Made by a program: the position numbers and the translations under genes | From: Blepharisma stoltei | Taxonomy: Eukaryota; Ciliophora; Heterotrichea; Heterotrichida; Blepharismidae | Assembly: GCA_914767885.1 (NCBI GenBank) | Contig: CAJZBQ010000005.1 | Location: 372,001-436,000 of the forward strand | Direction of reading: 5' to 3' | DNA length: 64,000 nucleotides | Notes under the pieces: model-generated | The model's input: the letters and a program-made list of their open reading frames with translations, nothing else | The model's database searches: none | What the model was told of the DNA's origin: nothing | Part shown: positions 14,464-25,792 of the stretch, piece by piece | Layout of the letters: the number at the start of each line of letters is the position of its first letter | Position numbering within the stretch: the stretch's first letter is position 1

Positions 14464-16246
14464 CTACAGATCAAGAAGCAATGAGTTGGCCTTCATATGT
14501 CCTGATATATATCTTCCTTGGTATTTTCTCCCATATATGAACGCTCTTTTTTCCACATTGAAATCATCAACAATATGCTTTATATAACTTTTTTTGAATT
14601 TCGGCTCCCTCTCTGTCAATTTATCTTCAAGGCTTTCTATGTCATTTCCTATCTTTTGTCCGATTTCTTTGATTCCTTGCTTTTCTTGCTTTGTGTTCTC
14701 TTCTAATTGCCCACATTTTACTATAACCGCATTAAGACAGTTAATTTCAGAGCTTCTGTTAGGGCTTAAAGATCTTCTCTTTGACGGAGAATGACTTGTA
14801 GATGCTCAGGTTGATGCTATAGAATACGGATGGGATGACCCTGGAACTGATGTAAGAAAAGTTTTAGCTGGGCTTTGACTGGAGTGATGGAGGTTGTAAT
14901 CAAACAAATAGCCTTTTAAATGTGGCACTGAGCTTGTTTTGGTGAATTTAGGGTTCATCCTTTCCTGAAGTCGGCAGCGTCGGCGTGCTGTAACTCCCCT
15001 CCTTCAAATTAAAACAAAAACAATGGTATTATTTACATTTTTTTTGTGCTTTAAGCCCCCTTGAAATCGTAACAAATTTGCTTGTCAATAGGAAAATTTT
15101 ATCGCTGAAAATATTAATTTTTATAAAATTAGTTTTGACCTAATTTAATAGGCAAAATGTAAGTAGAATATTATTTAAACAATTTTCATGCTGAATTGAT
15201 TAATTTTTTTATTTAATTCTTCATTAAAATAAGCTAAAATTCAAAGTATTGCACTCAATTTATAATGTTTTAAGATTTTAAAATTAAACAACTTCTATAG
15301 AGAAAATTTAAATATAATTTTTTTAAAAAAAAATAACCCCCCTTTAAAGGAGGCGAGTAAGGAGCTGTCTTGATGAATAAAATTCTGAAGCTAAATACGA
15401 TGCATTTTCTGTGTGTGTGAATTGATCTGGTGGAGAGTTTTTGGATTTAGATTTTGCTATGATTTTGCAAGCATCCTTTAGTGTGCCTGTGTAAGAGTTT
15501 GCAAGAGAACCACCTTTAAACTGCCGTGGATTTACAACCAAAGACTCACTTGAGCTGTGAGAATAGGAAGGTCTAGTTGTTAGGCATTTGGTTTCATCTC
15601 TATCTCTTGTGAGCTCTTGATTGCCTTCAACCAGGATCTGTTTTTTTACTGCTTCTAATAAATTCCTCGTCGAAACAGTTTTTGTCTGTTTAAGTCTGCT
15701 TATATAATCACTAACCTTGTCAGGGTCTTCAGGGAATGCTAAATCATTTTTCAAGCTTTCTTTGAAGTTCTCTATCATCAGTCCAGTTTTACTTATATTT
15801 TTTGTCCCTTTATCCGGGGAATTGCTTATTGCATTTCTTTTTTCATATATACTTACATCATCAAATAATTTAAAATTCTTTAAATCAGGCCGTTTGAAAT
15901 TTCCTTCTGAAGGCAAATGTCTTCTGTGCTTCCTAAACGGTTTCTTTTCATGGTCAACAATATGAAAATGCTTGGTATTGTTATCAAGAATATCTTCTTT
16001 TTTTTTAGCTTTTGGGGTTGAATTTTCAGATTTTTTGTGTGGGATTTCGATTTTTTTTCTTTGTGTAAGATTTTGAGAAAGTGCTCTGCTAAAATGCTCT
16101 CCATAGTCTTCTGTTATTTGCGATTTATTTTTGAAATCCCAAAAGCGTATGGCAAATGTTTCTCTTGCTAAGCTCTTTTTCAATAAATTAGTGGCTTCAG
16201 CTACGTTTTCATAGGAGATGATGTCTTTTTCTTTAAAGACGTCCAT
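14464..16246 (-). CDS. Hypothetical protein, 471 aa, split by a MITE
   Basis: ATG at 16246, TAG at 14464-14466. Removing the 364 bp MITE at 14994-15357 with one TTA leaves exactly 472 codons; without removal the frame stops inside the element at 15344. The protein is Ser/Lys/Asn-rich and largely disordered, with basic stretches (KPFRKHRRHLP). Its C-terminal 80 residues include a short coiled coil (about NTKQEKQGIKEIG onward). I recognise no family. It lies head-to-tail in a run of minus-strand genes, 85 bp upstream of the kinesin start. Confidence 0.65.
14994..15357. mobile_element. CTCCCC-family MITE, 364 bp, in coding exon
   Basis: Flanked by TAA on both sides (14991-14993, 15358-15360), which is TTA on the coding strand. 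The ends CTCCCCTCCTT and AAAGGAGGCGAG form the inverted repeat. The core is AT-rich. It is more diverged than most copies. Confidence 0.8.
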
Positions 16247-16363
16247 TATTATTTAATCATTTTTTGATGAAGTTAAACGCAAAATGTAATTAAATTAAGA
16301 ATAATGTTTATTAGAGCAGAAAATAGATAATGCAAAGAACTGCAATATTCAGAATATTGTCCT

Positions 16364-16969
16364 TTACACGTTAGCGATTGGAGGAAGTCTTGTCCTTCTG
16401 AAAGTTGATTTTTTACAGTCCATTTGGTATGGGTCAATTGCACTGGGCTTGCTCAGAGATTCGTCGATTTGTTCCAAACTGATATTTTCAATTCCATCAT
16501 ACATGCTTAAAAAGCGCTTATTTTTCATCAATTTGTTGACGCCTAAATCAAAAATCTGTTTTTGAACAAGTAAAAGGTCGTTTCTTGCGGTATGATTTCT
16601 ACTTATTATTGAGTCTAACTTCTTCATGTCATCTTCTAATGATAAGTCCAAAGCAGCAAATCTAACTTCAGATTTGATCGGAGTTCTTATATCGGGAGTG
16701 GTCGATTTTATTGTAGGGAGCAATGGTGGCTCTACAGATCTAGCACCGTCTTTCAAAAAGAAGTGTTTTTCTTTTCGTTTTTTCACTGAAAGACTTCTCA
16801 TTGATTTTTCTCTTTCAATTGAATTAATTTTTTTGGCAATCAAACTGATATTCATGACTGAACTCTGACTAGGAGAAGTCTGGTCAGAATTTTTTTGATT
16901 CAATTGAGATTTATGTCTTCTTTTATGTGGACGGTATATTGCAAGCAGCTGTGCAATTGTTGACTTCAT
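16364..16969 (-). CDS. Hypothetical protein, 201 aa
   Basis: ATG at 16969 and an uninterrupted frame to the stop at 16364. The protein is basic at the N-terminus (YRPHKRRHKSQ) and again in the middle (SVKKRKEKHFF). The C-terminal half is predicted helical and ends in PPIANV. There is no transmembrane segment, signal peptide or domain I recognise. Its AT-rich codon use and its position in a minus-strand run, 117 bp from the next start, support a real gene. Confidence 0.55.
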   Translation of the reverse strand: MKSTIAQLLAIYRPHKRRHKSQLNQKNSDQTSPSQSSVMNISLIAKKINSIEREKSMRSLSVKKRKEKHFFLKDGARSVEPPLLPTIKSTTPDIRTPIKSEVRFAALDLSLEDDMKKLDSIISRNHTARNDLLLVQKQIFDLGVNKLMKNKRFLSMYDGIENISLEQIDESLSKPSAIDPYQMDCKKSTFRRTRLPPIANV

Positions 16970-17156
16970 GATTTATATTTAAGTCAGTTAAATGAGTATG
17001 TTTAATATTTATTCTATTTTAAATTCTAGGAGAGATTTGAAATTGAGTGAAAAGTTGTGGAAAATTTATGATTTTGCGATATCAAAAATATTAGTTTTTA
17101 AATTAAATTTCGAAATAAATTATAATGATTTCCAAATTATTTATGAGATTTAACTA

Positions 17157-17651
17157 TTAAATTCTCGCATCATTTTCAAGCGATCTTATTGCTTGTCTTA
17201 AGATATCAGCATGATCAAACGCAAGTCTATCCAGCCAAGTTAAAACTTCTGCCAAAGGATAAAATTGAGCATGCTTAGCATCATCATTGGCAATAGGAAC
17301 TGCGTCTTCGTCTACATCTATTCTATAAACGATGCTTACTACATGCCCTCTTGGATCTCTTCGAGGATCTCCAGCAACTGTTATCAAACTTGGGTTTTTA
17401 CCAATCAAGCCACATTCTTCTTGAAGTTCTCTTAAGCACCCCTGAAGAGGGTCTTCATTATAATCGACAAATCCTCCTGGAAATGCATAGTGATCTTTAT
17501 ATGGGTTTCCTCCCCTTATTATCAATAAAACATCGTACTGCCCATCTTGCCTCTTGCGAAAAACTACAGCATCAGCGGCAACTGAAGGAGTTAAGTTACC
17601 ATGAGCTCTTGCAGGGAATTTTCTTCCGAATTGATCAAGCTGAACACTCAT
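17157..17651 (-). CDS. Nudix hydrolase, 164 aa
   Basis: The protein carries a complete Nudix box GX5EX7REXXEEXGL (GFVDYNEDP, then LRELQEECGL) around residues 71-93, preceded by HYAFPGG. This is the Mg2+-binding catalytic helix that hydrolyses nucleoside diphosphates linked to another moiety. The overall length and the early AADAVVFRKR strand fit the ADP-ribose pyrophosphatase-like group, but the substrate cannot be fixed from the sequence. Single exon, ATG at 17651. The codon use is richer in C/G than its neighbours. The downstream gene ends 48 bp from its start. Confidence 0.85.
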   Translation of the reverse strand: MSVQLDQFGRKFPARAHGNLTPSVAADAVVFRKRQDGQYDVLLIIRGGNPYKDHYAFPGGFVDYNEDPLQGCLRELQEECGLIGKNPSLITVAGDPRRDPRGHVVSIVYRIDVDEDAVPIANDDAKHAQFYPLAEVLTWLDRLAFDHADILRQAIRSLENDARI

Positions 17652-17698
17652 AACTTAATAATTTATATTATTTTAATAAATTGCTCTATTTATGCATT

Positions 17699-18600
17699 TT
17701 ATTTGCCTTTCTTTTTCTTCTGGGACTCATTGCTCTTTTTCGGCCTCACAGAAAAATTGTCAGGTGTAAACACAGTTTTTGGCAAATTTGATACAAATGA
17801 TCCAACGCTAGAATTTAATGATACATCTAATACAAATGAGGTTATAGGTGACACTGGCCACAGTGTTTGAGGCCTATCTTCATTAGTTTTTGTAAATAAG
17901 GCTTCCTGAACAGATTCATCTATATTACTCACATTAATATTAGGCAAATTTCGTTTGTACCTGAAAATTCCATCTTCTTCAAAATTCATAGTTTCATTTA
18001 TTCTTAATTTAATCCCTCTGAATTTTCTGACCCATCTTACTGCAATCACAAAAATTAGCCCAATGCTATGAAATCTCAAAAGATACGAAAATTTTTCCAA
18101 TGATTTAATTTTTTCATGAGCTTGTTTTAAAAGTCTTTCTGATTTCCCTATTCTATTCATATTCAGATAGCAAAAAAGGTTGAAAGGCTCGCTCTTATAT
18201 TTTTCAATGAAGGATGCCAAGCTTGTAACTAAAGCGTGAAGGGTTTTTAAAGCAAGAGATATTTGTTGTAGAGAAAATTTAGCTGATAAATTAGCTGAGG
18301 AAGGAATTTGGATTTTTGTTGATTTTGAAATAGCGCCAACTCTATAGCATTCAATTTTAAGCTTTTCAATAGAATCGTGCAGAAGTTCTAAAATATGTGA
18401 GAGCTCATCTATTACACATAGATCTCTTTGGACATTGACCAAAGATTTGCATAATTTTTTAAAAGAGTTTTGGACTTCTTTTATATCTCAGTTCAGGTCT
18501 TCATTTGTAGATTTCAATTGATTAGAAGTCCCAGATACAGAATACACTTTAATCCTCTTTGTTAGTGAGAAATTTTGAATTTTTTTGAAAGTTATTATAA
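17699..18600 (-). CDS. Hypothetical protein with possible membrane segment; 5' end unresolved
   Basis: The frame is open from about 18600 to the stop at 17699. A candidate ATG just upstream (near 18612) is followed two codons later by an in-frame TAA, so the true start is hidden, perhaps behind a tiny intron or eliminated sequence. The protein is helical (ELSHILELLHDSIEKLKI). It has a short hydrophobic stretch (IGLIFVIAVRW) and a Lys-rich C-terminus. I do not recognise a family. TGA is used as Trp near 18497. The insert-rich region 18784-19513 lies upstream. Confidence 0.5.
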
Positions 18601-18783
18601 TTTAAATAAACATCAAAAATATATTATATAAAAAACTATTATTTTTAAATTAAGTTTTTGCTTGTTGGCCAAAGGGATTAATTTTTCAAAAAGTTGGGTA
18701 TACCAATGGCTTTGCTCTTTAACCAAGAGGATGAGTTAGAATTATCTTGGATGTCAGGATCACTGAAAGCTTGATAGGTACTT

Positions 18784-19513
18784 AGTTAGTTAATGTTAAT
18801 AAAAATACTCTTCTTCAAGTCCTGATTCTTGCGGTCTTAGTTTGGATTGACAGCTCTGAATAACGGTAGGTAAGGCAGATCTAGCTGTTAAACTGCCAAT
18901 GCTCCCAAGTCCTTTAGACCTCTTATCTTTACTAACCTCAATGTGGATCATTCTCTTGAAGTCAGACCCTCAAGAAGTCATGGACTTCTCTTACTGAGCA
19001 CGGCTGTAAGACTGTTGTCCTAACCCATAACTCCATTTTACATTGTGTAGTTAGTATTTAATTAGTTAGTTATATATGTTGTCCTTGACAGGGCTGGGGA
19101 TTCTCAGCCCTGCATGCTCTTCGTCATCTACGGGGCACAGGCAGTCACCCTCCTCGCCTCCACAGGCAAGGGAATCGCACACATTGCAGTCTTCCATTAC
19201 TCCTGGAGCCTAAGGGCCCATCACCTAGGTTGAAACTCCCAGTTATTCGTTAGATAGATGTAACCTCTTCGAGGAATCTGCTTCATCTCATAGCTGCTGC
19301 TGGCCCTATCCATTCCAATGAGAGTCTGAGAGAAACCTCAAGATTCTAGGGATCAGCTTCCAGTGGGGTAAACCAAACCCGGCATAAATAAAATAAAATA
19401 TTAACGACCCCTTTCCACCTAAATCCCCCCAACACTGGGCCGCTGCCTGCTGTTGCTGAAGAAATAGGGCCAAGAGATTGGGTGGTCTGTCGTCACCATT
19501 TTTATGTATATTG
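18784..19513. mobile_element. Retroposon-like sequence, intergenic
   Basis: GC-richer DNA ending in CACCATTTTTATGTATAT at about 19497-19514. This is nearly the same end as the inserts at 44521-45084 and 39480-39990. A possible imperfect duplication (TTGATARGYACTTA) flanks it near 18769 and 19514, but with two mismatches, so the left boundary is uncertain. No ORF of note. Confidence 0.5.
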
Positions 19514-19889
19514 ATAAGCACTTAAATTCATATTTATAAAATGAATTTAACTTTAATTCTCTCAATCTTAATATATGTGTTTATTATAAATTAAAATAAT
19601 CCAGCTCTTAAGAAATCTTATAGCATTTTTGATTTAAAATTACAAAACTTGCTTACCCTTAATACTTGGATGAATTCAAGATACTAAAAGAGTCTATCTT
19701 TGTTGCCTAATTTTATTATTAGACTTAACCTAGCTAATTTAAATTTTTAAAATAGCTTTTAAGATGTTTTTTAGTCAAAGCCAGAGGATAATTTTTTGAA
19801 ATTGATATTAATTTAAGTACAGAAGATATCAGGATCCAGTTTATTTTCTCTTTTTTCAATTAATATTCAAATATAAAACCAAAAAATAA
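19514..19889. other. AT-rich intergenic spacer
   Basis: Spacer upstream of the plus-strand gene at 19890. No gene or strong repeat is visible; it presumably includes that gene's promoter. Confidence 0.45.
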
Positions 19890-21206
19890 ATGTCAAGTAG
19901 TGATTTCAGTAGTGAAAGCGATTTTGATATGGATGTAGATGAAGGGACTGCAGTCGGCTCAGTGATGCCATCAATTCAAGTTTCTGAAGCCCCACGCATA
20001 ATTGAATCTCAAGTCTCTGCTCAAAGTGACGAAGACTCAGAACTAGAAGAGCCACCAAAAATAACAGTATTAAAATCAGAAAAAGAGCCTTCAAGTGTAG
20101 AAATCTCATCAGGTTCAAGCGACTTAGACTCAGTAGTCGACACTCCACAGCCAAAACAAAGTCCTCCAAAAGAAGAAATGAAATTTCTTGCAGTCAATAA
20201 AAAACCTATGACAATCGGTGTAAAAGATTTCAACAAAACAGTCCCATCGCCCATGATTTCTCCTATAACAAAACCCAAACCTTCCCCAAATATGCTAACA
20301 ACCCAAAAAAAGCATCTGCATACAAAGTCATCTAGAGACTTTTCAGACCTAAATTTTGATGATGACTTTGCCTCTACTCAAAAGCCTAAAGGCAAGCCTA
20401 TTGATGTGGAAAGGCTATATAGATTTCAAGCCAAAACACAAGCAAAAATAAAAGAACTTGCTGGCGCTCAGGTGAAAAAAGATATGGAACAATGCACTTT
20501 TAAGCCGAATATAAAGACAAGCAGAGAGAAAAGAACTGCGGAGGAGTTTATTAATGATATGGAGAGGATGGAAAAGACAAGGCAAAATGCTATTGAAAAT
20601 TTGAGGAATGAAAACCTAAAAGCATATGGAAGAGGAGGTCTGAAGCCCAAACCAACTATATGTAAAAAGTCAAAAATAATGGTTAAGCAGCATCAAAACG
20701 GAAAAAATAAGGTACCAGTGCATGAAAAATTGTGAAAAGATCACACAAAAAAAGATAGAGAGCAACTATTATCGCCTATAAAATCAGTCAAAGAAGATCG
20801 GAGATCATTTACCCCAAGCATCAATCAAAAATCTTTAAGATTAGAAAGAAGTGAATCCATTGACAATAGGCTATATAATGACGCATTAAGAAGAAAAAGA
20901 GCAGCCAGCGAAAGCCCAGTTACGGAAAGTGTCTTCCGAGGACGTCTAATAACAGAAAACTCCGAAAAAGTTCTAGCAAAAAAATTTGAAATTGATTTTT
21001 CCTCCAAACTAAAAGAACTAAACATAGAAGATGCAATAAATTATACTAAATTTGTAACATTATTGAAAGCTATGAGCTTCATTATTGGTACTGATAATGA
21101 TGAAGAGAGGAACACTATTATTGAAATTTGGAAGCTTTTAAAGCCAATAGAAAACTATGTGAGCATAGAAAATGTGCTTACTCCTTACACAATTTATTTT
21201 TTATAG
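19890..21206 (+). CDS. Hypothetical protein with TFKPNI motif, 438 aa
   Basis: ATG at 19890, one TGA-coded Trp at 20733, TAG at 21204-21206; 439 codons in total. The N-terminal 140 residues are acidic, Ser/Pro-rich and disordered (DEDSELEEPPKIT). Near residue 195 it has EQCTFKPNI, a C-T-F-x-P-x-I motif that also occurs in the next gene, so the two may be related or may work together. The C-terminal 150 residues look like a helical globular region. No known domain is recognised. Motifs of this kind recur in protist and ciliary structural proteins, but that link is a guess. Confidence 0.6.
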
Positions 21207-21436
21207 ATAAAAATACTATTATGCAATCCAATTTCATATTGCCAAAACAAAAAATTTAAATATAGCCAATTCTAGTTTAAATAGGGGGAGTGCAAGTAGA
21301 ACACTATTTAAACAAAGCTAGCACATAAATCAATAAATTTATAATTTAATTTTATAAAAATTAATTATCGTAAAAAAAATATCTTAAATTTGGAACAGAC
21401 ATCTTAAAGGGAAGAGTTAATATTTTTAAAGGTATT

Positions 21437-22378
21437 ATGAACTATCCTTTATCTGAAGGAAATGAAGAATTATTGGTATTTGATAGAGACTTTCTTCATA
21501 AAACCTTTTTTAGCTTGTCAGAAAACAGAACAAATGCTGTTTCATTTTCTAATAAAAATCCAAGATTTAAAGATAAAATTAAGCAATATAGCTTTAGACC
21601 AAGCTTAAATAAAACAAGCTCATTACTTGCAGGGAGGTCAAGAAATAACCGCAGTTTCTTGTCTGGGCAAAAAAGTAACGTTGATTTCTTGGTAACTGAG
21701 CAGCAAGTTCTGCAGGAAAAATGGGAAGAAATGAAAAAGCTTAAGGAAAAAGAAGATGCCAAGAAATACACTTTCAAACCAACGATAAACAAAAAGAAGC
21801 CTGCAGCACCAAGCACACCGAAAAACAAGGATATGTTGGCTGCCCAATATAAGCAGCTTAGCTCAGAAAAAGATAGATTTGAAGCTCTTTACAGCCTAGC
21901 AAAGGTAGAAAAAAGCAAAAAAGAAAAGATAGCGAAGTCGAAAGAAGATATTGAAATTGAAGAAAATATGAAAGAATGCACCTTTACACCTAAGCTCGAG
22001 ACTCAGAAGTTTAATAATGAATATGATCAAGTGAAAGGTGTTTCTCAAATGATTAATAAACTAAGAAAAGGAAAAACTGAAGTAAGCGAAGAAAATTCTT
22101 ATAGGAAAGGAAACAGCTTATCACAATCAAGGCAGTCACGGCTATCAAATTATGAAAAACAATTAACCAAAGATATAGGAGAAAGAGATACTTATCAAAA
22201 TTCAGAGAGTTCAGAAGATGAGGACTGCTTGACTGTATCAGTGAATCTTCCTAATGGAGTTGTAGACACACTAGTGATTTACCGCCATGATAATAAAGCT
22301 GACGTTATCCAAAGGTTCATTGACAAGCATTCTATTGATGACTCCTCAGCAAAAAAATTAATAGATGGCTTAAATTAG
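21437..22378 (+). CDS. Hypothetical protein with repeated TFxP motifs, 313 aa
   Basis: ATG at 21437, TAG at the end. At least three copies of the x-(Y/C)-(S/T)-F-x-P-x-(I/L) motif occur (IKQYSFRPSL, KKYTFKPTI, KECTFTPKL), separated by charged helical segments. The last about 50 residues (NLPNGVVDTLVIYRHDN, then an alpha-helical end) look like a small globular ubiquitin-like module. It follows, in the same orientation, a gene that carries the same motif, 231 bp downstream, which suggests an old tandem duplication or shared function. I cannot name a function. Confidence 0.6.
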   Translation: MNYPLSEGNEELLVFDRDFLHKTFFSLSENRTNAVSFSNKNPRFKDKIKQYSFRPSLNKTSSLLAGRSRNNRSFLSGQKSNVDFLVTEQQVLQEKWEEMKKLKEKEDAKKYTFKPTINKKKPAAPSTPKNKDMLAAQYKQLSSEKDRFEALYSLAKVEKSKKEKIAKSKEDIEIEENMKECTFTPKLETQKFNNEYDQVKGVSQMINKLRKGKTEVSEENSYRKGNSLSQSRQSRLSNYEKQLTKDIGERDTYQNSESSEDEDCLTVSVNLPNGVVDTLVIYRHDNKADVIQRFIDKHSIDDSSAKKLIDGLN

Positions 22379-22407
22379 TAAAATTCAATAAATTATATAA
22401 AAAATAT

Positions 22408-25400
22408 TTAATAACCTCTGGACAGCCTGCTAAGAATTCTCTGCAGCTTGACCTGCTCTTTGAGAATTCCTTTCTGCTCTTGGCTATATTCCATTTTTTC
22501 AACAAACCTATTTTCATTGCCTTCTCTTAAAATCAATTTTTGGAACAGCTCATTCTCATTTTTTTGCTGAAAATGATTTGGCTGTGTTTTCCTTAACAAT
22601 CCTTTTTCAACATCTTTAGAATTTTTCCCTAATTCTGATTTTTCAATATTCCTTTGAATTTCATCAAGAATTTCTTTTTTCTTTTCAGCTTCTTTCAGTG
22701 CTTTAATTCTTTTTGACTCTTCGAATTCTTGCATTTTCGTCTGCTTAATCATTTCTCTTTCCTGCTTGATTCTTTCAGTCATTAATGCTTGAAACTTTTC
22801 TTCAATGTTCCTTTGTGCATTTGATTCTTCAATGAATTCTTTTCTTTTATCTTCTTCAGCTTTTCTTTTTTTCTAACTATATTTTACCTCTCTGACTTCG
22901 TCTCATTGAGCTCTGATGTTTTCTCTTTCTTTTGATACTGGGATTTCTTTCCTGCTTACTTGTTTTGATTTAAGATAGTATTTGCTAGATAAGCAGTGAG
23001 AAGAAGCTGATCTTGTCTGCTTTTTGATTCCTTCGATAACTCTGTCACTTGGAGATTCAAAGTGTTCTAGGGACATATTTCCTTGATGGAAACCATAGGT
23101 GGACAGTGTTGAGTAACTGTGAGTGTCGTATCTGTAGGGGCTGTCTTTACTTGAATATGCCAAGGAGTCATTTAATGGCGAATCTTTTTCTGTGGCGAAA
23201 TTTTGAGATTGGAGATCACTAGAAAGCTTTTCAATTTTCTTCATAGTGGAACTTACATCAGGGGAAAGAAAATAGCCAATTTCTTTAATTTTTTTTATAG
23301 GAGGAGTGCTATAAATATCAAAATTGTCTTTCTCATCACTTGCAGGCTCAGTTGTTACAACTGACTCTATATCGTGTGGATTATACATTTCGCTTGTTTT
23401 CTCACATGGCTCAGTCATGATAATAGGATCCACGTCATATTGATCAGTTCTTACAGAAGAGTTTTGGACTGATTCAAAAGTATCAATAATTACATCTAAT
23501 TCATCTTGGGTATCTATAATAATCTGAGGTGAGTTTTCAGTCTCAAATTTATGTTCTTCTTCATTTGCTTCAGCATCCAGGCATTTGCTTACTCCCCCAT
23601 CCGTGAGTGAACAAAAAAAATTTGTTTCAATCACAGAGGGGGTTAATTTTTTTTTTCGAATTTTAAAAAAATCCTAATTTGCAAAAATTGGAAAGCAAAT
23701 ATTAATTTAATTTATATAAAATTTATGTTTTAAAAAGCAATTTGTTTAAAATTAAACAGAATTAGCTCGAGATTTCATTATAATAATTATCACTTATGTA
23801 TCAAAATTTTTTTCCATAAAAAATTTTTCTATTAAAAAAATTTTTGTTCATTCACAGAGGGTGGTTTTTGGGCAAAAAATGGCGATTTTTCTAATGGTTT
23901 TGTTCACTCACGGAGGGGGGGAGTTAGCGTTAACTCAAAAGTATTTATTTTTTGAGGAGATTGGAATGTCCCAAATGCAAACCTTGGAGTATCACTTTTT
24001 TCTTGGCTCACAAACCTATCAGCAAAACTTTCTTCTGTATTACAAGCATCTGTTTTTATATTCATTTTAGACCCAGATCGTCCAAAAAATGAGGGTGACC
24101 CTGAAATTGATTCAAATGGCTTTTTTGGGCTTGATAGTTTATAGAGTGGAAGGTTCGGGACTTCTTGCTGATGAATTGTTTTAAATTCTTTGAATCTTCC
24201 ATAATATTCGAAACTTTCATTTAATAAATTCAAAATTTCTTCAGCACCTATTACTTTTTTGACCCTACCAGGATTAAATTTTGAGAAGTGAGAATATGCG
24301 TCAAAAATTACACTTTCCCTGATTTTTCCTTCTTTTATGAAATTCGGGATTTTCCTGATAGTTTGCACAACTTGTCCAACGTTACTTGTATATTTTTGGA
24401 GGACTTCTCAGAGTCTACTTTTCATTACTTTAAATCCTGATGAGACAGTAACATGGGAATCCACTTCAGAAACAAGTATAAGGAAGCTATGGGCTAGCTC
24501 TTGGATATCTTGTCCTGGGAATTTCTGAGCTCGAAAGTCTTTTAGCGTTTTAACTGTAACTTTCCCTATTGCAGCATTTAGATTTTCTTCTGCATCTTCA
24601 AGCCCTTTTCTTGTGCATAATCCTGGGGAAAAACAGTTGGCATTAGCAATTTGAGTCTCAAGCGACGCTATTATATCATCACATTGAACTAGCAGTGGGA
24701 TAGGAATATACTCATTATGATTCAGCTGAACTTGGATTTCCTGCATAATTTTTGTCATCTTAGCAAATGTTGGGTGCAGAAATGGGTGGCTTAAAGCTTT
24801 ATAAGAAAAAATCAGCTCAAGGACTAGTTCAATTTTTTCTTTAAATTCTGAAATCTGCTCCAAACTGTATTCATGAGACCTCGAAATTTTTACCAAAAAA
24901 TCCTTTATGGCTTTTATGGGTGAAATTTGCCCCTGCCTTTTTTTAAGCCTGACTTCTTGAGTTAAATAGTCTACGCCATTTAAGTTTTCTCTGGAATCGT
25001 CAATGTTCGGTGTTAATGATCTTTCGCTCATATAAGATTTGGATAACTCTTGTGTAGGCTTGTTTTTCAAAAGCGGGATAAATTTAGGGGTGGTGCTGCG
25101 TTTCCCTTTTATTCCGGAGTCTATCCTGGATTGGGTGTTTTTATAGTCTCTTTTTTTAGCTGCTGTGGATAATGATCGTTCTGCTATAAAAGATCGTGAC
25201 CTAGGGGTTGAAGCCGCATTAGGAGAATTTTGCCTTAAAAAATTATTCTCATAATTTGCCTTGTTTGAGAAATTTTGTGATTTTGGGGATGTTAGGTCTT
25301 TGGATAATTCTTGCTTGAAATATTGCTTTAATAAGTTTTGCTTCGAACTGAGACGTTTTATTTGAGATTCAGCATGGCTTGGAGAGTGTCTATTAATAGG

Positions 25401-25448
25401 AGAAGAAGTATCAGGATGATTGGAAATATTTGTGACGAATTTATCCAT
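22408..25448 (-). CDS. Large hypothetical coiled-coil protein, 896 aa, split by a MITE
   Basis: ATG at 25448; stop at 22408. Removing the MITE (23592-23923 plus one TTA) and a 15-nt intron (22873-22887) leaves exactly 897 codons. The N-terminal 150 residues are Ser/Lys-rich. A helical domain follows (residues about 180-420, around EYSLEQISEFKEKIELVLEL). The middle is acidic and disordered. The C-terminal 130 residues form a long charged helix (ERIKQEREMIKQTKMQEFEE). The architecture suggests a cytoskeletal or basal-body scaffold, but no family is recognised. The MITE would otherwise truncate it at about residue 480. Confidence 0.6.
23592..23923. mobile_element. CTCCCC-family MITE, 332 bp, in coding exon
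   Basis: TTA at 23589-23591 and 23924-23926. The left end is CTCCCCCATCCGTGAGTGAAC and the right end is the inverted CACTCACGGAGGGGGGGAG. The interior shares the core seen in the other copies. Excision at TTA fuses TLS and KCLDA codons in frame. Confidence 0.88.
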
Positions 25449-25792
25449 TTGAAATTTATTTGATATTTTGATGAAGAATTTAATTCAAACAAGGCCATTT
25501 TTATGAATCTCAACTGTAAGTTTTATTATTTCCTTAATGTGTCTCATCTTTCATTAAAAATTAGCTATTTTTTATTGATTTAACTATTTAGTATCATCTC
25601 TAGAGAATAATCTGCATACTTTTCTGTTTTTTTAAGTAAATTTCACTTTATTGAGAAAGCCTTACATATATTTTAATAAATAAATTCGATATTTTGTCAA
25701 AACAAAAGTAATTGCAGAAGCTATAGAATTTAAACTATTTTCAAAAAATTGCGTTAAATTGGCTAGCCATACAATTAAGTTTGACATATTTA
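25449..25792. other. AT-rich spacer between divergent genes
   Basis: The starts of a minus-strand and a plus-strand gene face away from each other across 344 bp. No gene or repeat is seen; it likely holds both promoters. Confidence 0.45.
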
